Part shown: piece after piece, positions 56,501 to 64,000 of the stretch
Layout: every line of letters starts with the position of its first letter
How positions within the stretch are numbered: the stretch's first letter is position 1
Origin: Setophaga petechia
Lineage: Eukaryota; Chordata; Aves; Passeriformes; Parulidae
Assembly (NCBI GenBank): GCA_024362935.1
Contig: JANCRA010000025.1
Span: 13,728,936 to 13,792,935 of the forward strand
Length of the DNA stretch: 64,000 nucleotides
Direction of reading: 5' to 3'
Translations under genes and position numbers: made by a program
The notes under the pieces: generated by a model
What the model saw: only the letters and a program-made list of their open reading frames with translations
What the model was told of the DNA's origin: nothing
Database searches by the model: none

Positions 56501-59090
56501 CGAGCCCGTGGGGTTGGTCACCTGTGTCACAGGTGGAGTTGGAGGCCTTGCTTTGTGTGAGTAGATGAGAAACCCCAACCCACTGGTCCAGGGAGCTGAA
56601 GTGAAGCAGCCCTACTGAGACAGAACTGAGTATCCTGAGATACATCCATGGTCCTGCTGTGACTGTCCCCACAGCAGGGGCACTGGGGGGGAGAGCAACA
56701 CTGAATGGGGAATTTGGAGCACAACAATATTGAAGCAGAACCCAGTCAGGGATTTCTGGTAGCAGTGAGATTTTGCCAGTTCTCATAATGAAAACTGTAG
56801 TGCATATAAAGAAAACATTCCAGGGCTTTAGAAGCCTCGACTCCCATCTTGCTAACATGAGGGCATTAGAGGCCAAGGAGGTAGAAGTGATGCAAAGGAT
56901 GTGGAAAACAGAATTGGGCCCTGAAAAATTTAATTACATCTTTCTCCCATTTATTTTCTTCTTCAAAGGAGTCTAAGAAATACAATTCTCAATAGCTGCA
57001 CAGGGTTTCTTTTTTTCTTCTTTTGAATGTTGTGAAACTTTTTAAGTTTTATTCTGGGTGAGCAAACCCAGGGATGCAGAAAGTTTCCAATGGGATCTCA
57101 GTCCATGGAGCTTTTATCTCTCTTCCTGCTTTGTTTCTGGAAAGCTGAAACCACTCTGGCCTTGCTGCTACAGCTCCCTGAGGTTGGGTGGGTGAAGGCA
57201 GAAGCATAGCAGGAGATATGTCCTGTTCTGAAGACAGATTGGGCTCCAATTGCTTTCAGAAAACTCAGTAGCATGACACTGGAATGAAAAAAAAACCCTC
57301 TTCTGATACAAACTTTAGTGTTCTAGTTAAATTCTCCATTCTTCTCCTCCCCCTTACGGGGAGCTTAACACTTGAGCATAAAAACCAGGCCTTCTTTAGG
57401 GGCACAGGGCTCGACTCAGTTGCCTAAACGTGGGTGTCCACTGTCATTTGAGATACCCTACAGAATCCTCTGCCAGGTCTGCCGCAGCTGGTGGGGAGAA
57501 GCACAGCTCTGCCCCAGGCAGGGCTGGTGTCACAGAGCCCCAGAGGACGGCAGAGATCTCAGGTGGCAGGGGACAATTAGGCAACTTAATCAAGTCCCTT
57601 TCTAAAGGGCTAATTGAGAGGAGCAGCACCAATGACTGATGTAATGAGGGAATCTTCATTAGCATTACCAAGGGCTTAGTTAGGCAGGATCAGGAGCTTG
57701 TCTCCACACTCCCATGCTGTTGTTTTTCTACCCCATGTCAGGCACTCTGCCTCCACTCCTGCGGCCTGAAGTTGGCAGCGCTCTGCCTGGTCCTTTCCTT
57801 AGGCCAGGATTAGAGGCTGCATCCCAGGCCCAGGGGAGCTGGGACAGGCCCAGGCAAGAGCAGGCGTCACTCCACTCAACCACAGATTTTTCTGCCAGCA
57901 TTCCAATAGCCCCTTTCCAAAGCTTTTTCCTATTTGAGACAGAACCATGAACTCAGACACCATTTGCTGGCATCATCATTCAGGTGATTAAATACCTGTG
58001 TTTTTCTGTTAGCTCTTTCCCAATTAGGCTGAAATGCTTTCAGTATTTTAAGCATCCTAAGTCAGTCTGTTCCCATCTCAAGCACCTAGGTAGACTGGCA
58101 GCCAATACTATCTAAGCATCATCAACTTTATGATTGCTCACAGAAATGATTGTTTCAAGCTTATTTAGTCTTAACAGTTTGAATGTGGGAAGATTTTGGA
58201 GGAGGAGGAGTGACATTGTAAATATCTCTGACAAACATTGCTGCATCACACACAAAAAAAAGGGGAGATACTTATAAAACTGCCTTAAAAATCAATTCTG
58301 AATGATGAATCTCCCTCCAAACAATTGCCGCTTGACAGAGCAAGGGATGAGTCACTTTGGGTGAATTCTGGCAAGGAGTGGTTGGAATCTAGTCTGGTTT
58401 CAGGAGTAAAGTGTAATTTAGGAGCTGATCTCTCACTCAGTCTGAATTCACATCAGCACCAAGGACTGAGCACTGCAGGATCCAAAGGGTTTAAGGTCTG
58501 GGGGGTACTGTCTGTGCATGGTTTGGGTCTGGCCCAGCAGGTACTGCATACCAGTGTCTCCCAGTGACTTCAGGGAAGATGGGGTTCCTCAGCACCTCTT
58601 CAGTTCAGGCCCTGGAGCACCATTTCCTGCTCTGATCATCAGCTATAAATGTTGATAAATATAAGTGTTTTGCCTTCATTTGAATTGCCCAGAGCTGTAA
58701 AATGACCTCTCTCAAGTATAAGTCAGTCCAGATATAAACCTCCTCTCCTACTCTTCCCTACGCTCCCTGCCCACCTTTCCAGCCCTCCCTTGCACCTCCA
58801 CCCAAGCCCTTCCCCGTCTCAATTCTTTACCTCCTTCCACACTTTTATATCTAGTTTTCATGAACCCACAGAAATGCTTTTGTAAATACTGCTGTACAGT
58901 TTGTAACCGTCATGTAAGCCTGTCATCAGTGCCAGAGTCCGTCTTGCCCTCTCGCACGTTTTAAAATCAACAGAGGAAAGTTAGAGCGAATGGCCCTCAG
59001 TGAGCTATAGGGTCATCTCTGTGTGGGACAAATGTATATTCCTGTAAGATTGCATTTTTATCTAAGGAATGATGTTATTTTAAAATTGCT

Positions 59091-59096
59091 AATAAA
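59091..59096 (+). terminator. CACNA1C: Distal CACNA1C poly(A) signal
   Basis: AATAAA follows a block of conserved-looking UTR sequence with TGTAAG and TGTATA motifs upstream. TTTGTTCAATATTGTAAATG is downstream as a possible U/GU-rich element. It is the last good signal before the next gene. Confidence 0.65.
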
Positions 59097-59115
59097 TTTC
59101 TAAACAATGTCCAGA

Positions 59116-60540
59116 TTTGTTCAATATTGTAAATGGTATCCAAACTCCTTTGACATTGCTCCCTCCTACCAGCAGTGGCTGAAAATTAAAGACAGCTTCC
59201 TGCAGCCCCTTATTTCCCATCGGTGGCCCTGCTGCCATTCTGGGGCTCTTGTCCCTGTTTAAGGGGCTGCAGAATGGTCTGGACAGCCACAGCCTGCCCC
59301 AATAAACAGCAGCTTAGGAAATCCAACCGCTGTCTGTGCTGCTGCCACCACAGAAATTCTGCTGTGTCACGATGTCCAACGTGTGACTCATGTGAAACCA
59401 CACGCTTAACATTTTCTCTACTGGATTCCTTCTTACCAAGCACATGCAACAGAAAATGAATGCCCTCAGCTTAAATACAGTGTAATTAGTATATACAATA
59501 AGCCATGAAGCTAATAGGATGATAACAAGTAACGTTCCACACATTTGCTTGTCGATTGAGCAAATTTGTTCTACCACGGTTATCAGGAAATTACACTGCA
59601 ATGCCAGCTGAGCACTGTGTTTGTGCTGCAGCATTATAAATCACAGCGTGCTCAGCCCAAGTACATCAGTCTAAGATTCAGTAAAATAATGCCTAAAGAA
59701 AAAAGAACGGGTTTTTTTCAGTTATACGTGTATATATAAATATTTTTCCCTGACTTGCACACAACTGTCAGAACTGCAGGATTTGCTGTTACTATTAAAT
59801 ATCTGGTGGCACCAAACGTTAAAAATCCAGGGGGTGATGAAAACCTGTAGGTGTTATCAGTGAGGGCAGAAGGCTCACCAACAGAAACCTCATTATCTGC
59901 AGGCTCAGACTGACCACCAGTTAGACATTTGCCACCACAAAACCACAGGAAACCACCGTGCTCATGGCTCTTGGTCAAAACACAGCAAAGGGCTCAGCTG
60001 TGCTGGAAAACTCCCTGAGCTGGCAGCTCAGCTGAGTTACAGCTCTGTGTGAGACCATTAGGTGAAATCCATGGCAGAGAACAGGTGAAAGCGGCTGTGG
60101 GCATGCTGCAGTGTGAAAACAGGGCGAAACCTGGAGTGAAACCTGTGAGACAGCTGAAACGGGGTGAGCCCCAGGAACGAGTAACAAGGTTTGCAGAGTC
60201 CCCTGTGAAGTGGATGCATTTAGAGCAGCCCCACAGCTGGAATGGCAGAGCATACACCTACAATGCTTTTTGCTCGGCAGCTGCAGAGCGCTGCTGATGT
60301 CAGTTTCTAAAGCTCAGGGCATTTACCCGAAGCCAGAGACGAGCACTGGGAGTTCCACCTCAACACGAGGAAGAACTTCTATACATCCAGGGTGGCAGAG
60401 CTCTGGGACAGCTGCCAGGGAGGCCGTGCAGTCTCCCTGTCTGGAGACATCCCGAACCCACCCGGACCCGCTCCAGGTGACTCTGCCTTGGGAGGGGTGT
60501 TGGATGGATGGTCTCCAGCGGTCCCTCCCAACCCTGGCGA
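59116..60540. other. Intergenic region between CACNA1C and IL17RA
   Basis: About 1.4 kb follow the inferred poly(A) site. The left 1.2 kb shows no recognised element. The right end is a sense CR1 tail (60325-60545). Confidence 0.65.
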
Positions 60541-60545
60541 TCCTG
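60325..60545 (+). mobile_element. CR1 LINE 3' end fragment, sense
   Basis: GAGGAAGAACTTCTATACAT, GGTGGCAGAGCTCTGGGACA, CTCCCTGTCTGGAGACATCC, GGGAGGGGTGTTGGATGGAT and CGGTCCCTCCCAACCCTGGC follow the order of the avian CR1 3' consensus. It ends in CGATCCTGTGAC, where CR1 has its terminal ATTCTGTG repeats. It directly borders the IL17RA CpG-rich promoter. Confidence 0.85.
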
Positions 60546-60774
60546 TGACGTGCACGCAGACCTCGCGAACAGGAAGAGGACCCCCAGTTCGAAGCAGGTT
60601 TGGCTCTTTAACCCAAGCTCAGCGCACGGACGGCGCTGTCCCAGGCGGGGAGGAGCCGCTCGCTGCTCCCACAGGCGGGCGGGCCCCGCTCCGCGCCGCC
60701 CCGGCCCCGGCCCCTCCTCAGGTGCGGCCCCGCCCGGCCCGAGCCCGGAAGCGCCGGGCGGCGGTGCGGGGGCG
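60546..60774 (+). promoter_or_regulatory. IL17RA: IL17RA CpG-rich promoter and 5' UTR
   Basis: GC content and CpG density rise sharply from about 60600 and stay high to about 61100. There is no TATA box. An ETS-type site CCGGAAGC is at 60745-60752, 23 bp before the start codon, typical of CpG-island initiation by GABP/ELK-type factors. The exact transcription start cannot be fixed from sequence. Confidence 0.6.
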
Positions 60775-60897
60775 ATGGCGGGCGCGGGGCCGCTGCTGCT
60801 GTTGTTCCTCCTGCCGCTCCTGCTGCCCCGGCCGCCCGCCGCCGCGGCTCTGCGGCTGCTGCTGGACGCCGCGCCGCCTTTCACCTGCTCGCAGCCG
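60775..60897 (+). CDS. IL17RA: IL17RA exon 1 (signal peptide and mature N-terminus)
   Basis: ATG in GGCGATGG opens a 41-codon exon that ends in phase 0 at donor GTAAGC (60898). The product starts MAGAGPLLLLFLLPLLLPRP, a strong signal peptide, followed by AAALRLLLDAAPPFTCSQP. The last part aligns with human IL-17RA as I recall it (SLRLLDHRALVCSQP), with the cysteine, SQP and exon end in the same place. IL-17RA is the shared type I transmembrane receptor chain for IL-17A, IL-17F and other family members. The remaining exons lie beyond the window. Confidence 0.85.
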
Positions 60898-63800
60898 GTA
60901 AGCGGCGCCGGGAGCGCCGGGCCCGGGCGGGCGCGGGGAGCCGGGGTGGTGGGACGGGGCTCGGGGCCGGGCGGTGTCGGTGTCCCGGTGTCGCCGTCCC
61001 GGAGAACACCGCACACCTCGCTGGGTTGCCCCGGCCGGGGAAACGCTGCTGCCCCCGGCACCTCCGGGCGGCCGCGGCTGAGCCGTGCGGGAAGCGGCCG
61101 CAGTCCCCGAGCAGGATGTGAGTCTGTGCTAAGAACTGACGTTGCCCAATGTCCTAAAAGTTTTAACCAGTTCCTTGCAGAGGAGGGGGTCTTAGGAGTG
61201 CGCGGGGAATTGAACATTGCATGTGCGTGAGGTTTCTGAGCAGGAAGGTTTTGGTTGTCTTTTCTCCCTGTGAAACCGGCCAGACCGGAGCTGCCAATGC
61301 AGCGGCGCTGTAAAAAGTGAACAACCAACCTGAGCGAACTTTGAGTAGGAACTCCGAGCTGGTCACTCTCTCTGGTGGTTTTTGAGGATTGTTTTGGATT
61401 TGTTTTATTGGTCGTTTTTTTGTTTTGTTTTGGGGTGGTTTATTTTGTTTGTTTCAGAGTGTGTAGGAGGGGAAGAGAACTGCTTTTGCTTTTTAATTCT
61501 GTTAACAATAGCAGTGAGGCAGGAAAATGAGCAGTTGTCGTCTAAGCTTTATATGCCATGGTGCACTTTCAGCAGTCTGAAAAAGGCAGATAGTCAGGTA
61601 CAGCTGTAGACGAATGTAAAACAAAATGTGTCCTTTGGGAAGAAAGCTTCTGTAATCATTTCCTATTCACATTTCCTGTCTTTTGTCTAGTCTAACACTT
61701 TTCCTAATGTTTGACTATATCCTTATCCCTGTTTTACCAGACCTCTGCTCTGCTGCCTTCTCTTTTATTTAAAGACACCCCAAGAAAACAGACCAGTTCT
61801 GCAATTTAACTTTAGGCTGGACATTGTAGAGTTACAAAATGTAAACTTTGGCAAAGGGAAAATTACAATATTGCTTAGGCATCTCACAAAACCATGATAT
61901 CCCAAACCTTGTTAGTCAGGGATTGACAGTAATATATTAAAGAATCTCTGCAAGTCCTTGGATGGTTGGGCTCTGACTGACTTTGTCTTGTCTGTCCCTC
62001 TTTTTTCAGGAAGTGTGACCACAGTAACTGGGTGAGGGTTCACCAGAACATCACCAGCTTTCACACAGGAGCTGTGTTGCCCCGTGCTCTGGTGTGCACA
62101 CAGGGCAGTGAATGCTGGGCTGCTACATGCTGTGTGAAAGAGCTACTATGTTGGCCTTTTCTAGCAAAAATCCAATTTCCAAAGTGCAGATAGACTTAAG
62201 AAAAAGGAGTCAGCTTAAGCCCAGGAGCAGCCTCTTGAAGCAGTTTTGAAGCTGCTGACTCATATAGGAAAAAGCCCCATCAACAACTGGAGCTGTGACA
62301 GTTGAAAACAGTTCCCCCTTCCCTTTTTGTGGGCTGTGCTGTTGTCAGTGGGTGATTTGGTAACCCTGCCTCCCAACGTGTGCCCGTGGTGTGGTTCAGA
62401 AGCAGAGCTGCAGCTGAGCAGGGTGGGTGAGTCCCACTTCCTTTGTCCAACTCACCCTGCTCAGGCTGCTCCTGCTGAGCTCTGGAGCAGGTCAGGCTGA
62501 GCCATGGCAGCCTCCTCAGCAAAGCCCTCATGAGGCAGAGGCTGCTTGGGAGATGAAGTGGTGGAGGGAAAGTGTCATATTAGTCAGTATCAATAGGCAC
62601 CTGTAAGGAAAAATAAATGCTTGTTAACAGCTCATCTTATTAAAATGCACTTAATGGGCCTTATTCACCACCATTCCATCAAAGTAGGGCTGAATAGCAC
62701 AGCTGCAAATCCAGCTCTTACCAGTAACCATTGCTTGAATATGTCATCTGCAGGGGCTTTTTCCCATGTGCAGGGAAAAAAACATTCCACAGCTTAAATA
62801 CCCATCTGTTTTTTCACCATCAAGTGTTAAATCACTGTGTTCAGTTGTTGTGCTGTAGCTGTTGTGGGATGTGGCATGCCTGAGGGTCCTGGAGGAATGC
62901 AGTGGTTATAACCCTGCTGTCTTTGAGGGGGTGGATAGCTGTACATGGTTTGGTCTCTGAGATTTATCTTGCCAGCTTGCTTCACTGGAAGTCTCTGGAG
63001 AAGAATTGATGTGACATCCCTCATGAAGATGAGCCACGGTGGTGGTGCATGTGAGGACAGCTTTTCCCTGGTCTCCTTTGCAAATGTGTTCATTTTGCCC
63101 TTGCTGTTGACTGACTTCTGTCATTCCCCTCTGTGGCATCTTTCTGCTGTGTAGGATGCTAACATAGCCCATGATCAACCCATGAGTGCTGGTAAAATAT
63201 TTCTGGACCTCTTGTCATAAAAAGGATTCACGATCAAAACTATTGAACTTCAGTATAAAAAGGGTCACTGGTCAAAACTATGAAAATATTATAAAGACAA
63301 CTTTAGAACTGATTGTTATGAAGAAATTTTAACTTTTGAATTTGGATTTGATTTTGCTGAGAATTGATATGAGGGCAAGATAAAAAGTTAGAACCTGTAG
63401 AGAAAAATGCTTTAAAAAATTAAAACGATTTTGTAAAATATGCTGGTTTCCTACGAGCCTTAAACAAATCATCCTTCAGCATTCATTCCTGTAATGTGTT
63501 CATGTGTTGATCTCTCCTTCTTTTTGCTAAGGAGTTAGAAAAGGGAAACTGCAGTAAACTTCAAATCTAAGCCTCAGAAGATACATAGAATGGTTCAATG
63601 GTGAAAGGCAGATTTTGGAAAGCTGGAGCCCTTCCCATTCAGCAGCTACTCCTTAAAGGAAAACTGGACACTTGCCTGGCTCCCAGTGGTTTCTTTCCAG
63701 TTACCACAGCATCCTGCTGGGAAATCTTTGCCTCCCATTACTTTAATTGAATTGTTATGGGATGATGCTGTTAATCAGTTTCCCAGGTTTATTTCATTCA

Positions 63801-64000
63801 GGTTCTTAGAATTCTCCACAGCACATAGTCTGTTTGTTTGGTTTTTATGTCAAAAGCAAAACAAAAATAATTTAAAAAGAGTGAAACAGTTGCTTACCTT
63901 TTTGTGAAAATACAACAAATAGACAAGAGTTGACTGTGCATGTCCTGCTGAGAATAGTTTCAGCATCACCTCAAAATCATCTCCTTCTCATATTTATGCC
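60898..64000 (+). other. IL17RA: IL17RA intron 1, 5' part
   Basis: The first 200 bp remain in the CpG-rich island. T- and G-rich runs lie near 61380-61460. The rest is ordinary mixed sequence to the window edge. I found no second IL17RA exon that is both phase-compatible and similar in sequence, and no recognisable repeats. Confidence 0.7.

Larger units (their letters stand above)
52157..59115 (+). other. CACNA1C: CACNA1C 3' untranslated region
   Basis: About 7 kb follow the stop codon with no splice-supported coding sequence. The end at about 59115 is inferred from the AATAAA at 59091 preceded by UGUA motifs (TGTATATTCCTGTAAG) and followed by T- and GT-rich DNA. A 3' UTR of this length is usual for CACNA1C. 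It includes a GAG-rich purine stretch (52363-52395), a CpG-rich CCAAT array (52635-52860), a TTA microsatellite (52925-52965), a GT run (53338-53366), A-rich tracts and a CAA run (56284-56300). Confidence 0.75.

Noticed and set aside
60360..61328. 322-codon minus-strand frame across the CpG island
   Set aside because: GC-rich island DNA lacks stops in most frames. The product is low-complexity proline, arginine and glycine, and it runs through CR1, promoter and IL17RA exon 1.
62011..62200. Possible IL17RA exon 2 after TTTTTTCAG, reading KCDHSNWVRVHQNIT
   Set aside because: Exon 1 ends in phase 0, which makes the segment read into TGA after two codons. The readable frame is phase-incompatible and lacks the NCTVKNSTC-type sequence expected.

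Overview
The window is a piece of a bird genome, most probably a songbird. It carries the last third of one large, intron-rich vertebrate gene and the first exon of a second gene. Bird origin is suggested by antisense and sense 3' ends of CR1 LINEs and by LTRs of the type I know from passerine endogenous retroviruses. The split-gene architecture, with consensus GT-AG introns, excludes a prokaryote or a compact eukaryote.

From position 1 to about 59,115 the plus strand holds the 3' part of CACNA1C, encoding the pore-forming alpha-1 subunit of the L-type calcium channel Cav1.2. I placed nineteen coding exons by homology and splice sites: mutually exclusive exons 31 (1400-1483) and 32 (2159-2242), the 33-nt alternative exon 33 (21448-21480), and exons 34 to 50 without a human-like exon 45. 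With one of 31/32 they join in phase to 2574 nt, which is 857 codons plus a stop. They cover repeat IV from S2-S3 through the selectivity filter and S6, the EF-hand, the pre-IQ and IQ calmodulin-binding region, the PKA sites and the distal C-terminus ending in ISSL. A 27-nt candidate microexon (44123-44149) and a broken tandem copy of the IQ exon (39946-40043) lie in introns. The 3' UTR runs about 7 kb to a poly(A) signal at 59091.

The introns hold solo LTRs (about 32276-32665, 35269-35659, 35830-36368 and 50875-51240), CR1 fragments (27214-27664 and 36557-36680), a pyrimidine-rich spacer between the mutually exclusive exons, several microsatellites, a 42-bp palindrome in a CpG-rich patch (8629-8670) and a 330-codon open frame of unknown meaning (13460-14452).

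After a short intergenic stretch with a sense CR1 tail (about 60325-60545), a CpG-rich promoter leads into exon 1 of IL17RA, the interleukin-17 receptor A chain (coding 60775-60897). Its first intron fills the rest of the window. The two genes are tandem on the plus strand and about 1.7 kb apart, whereas in human they lie on chromosomes 12 and 22.

The observations I find most unusual are the truncated duplicate of the IQ exon, which keeps an acceptor and runs into a stop overlapping a poly(A) signal; the phase-compatible microexon resembling a Cav1.3 exon; a four-fold CCAAT array with 30-bp period inside the 3' UTR; and an LTR with target-site duplication inserted 22 bp from the exon 39 acceptor.
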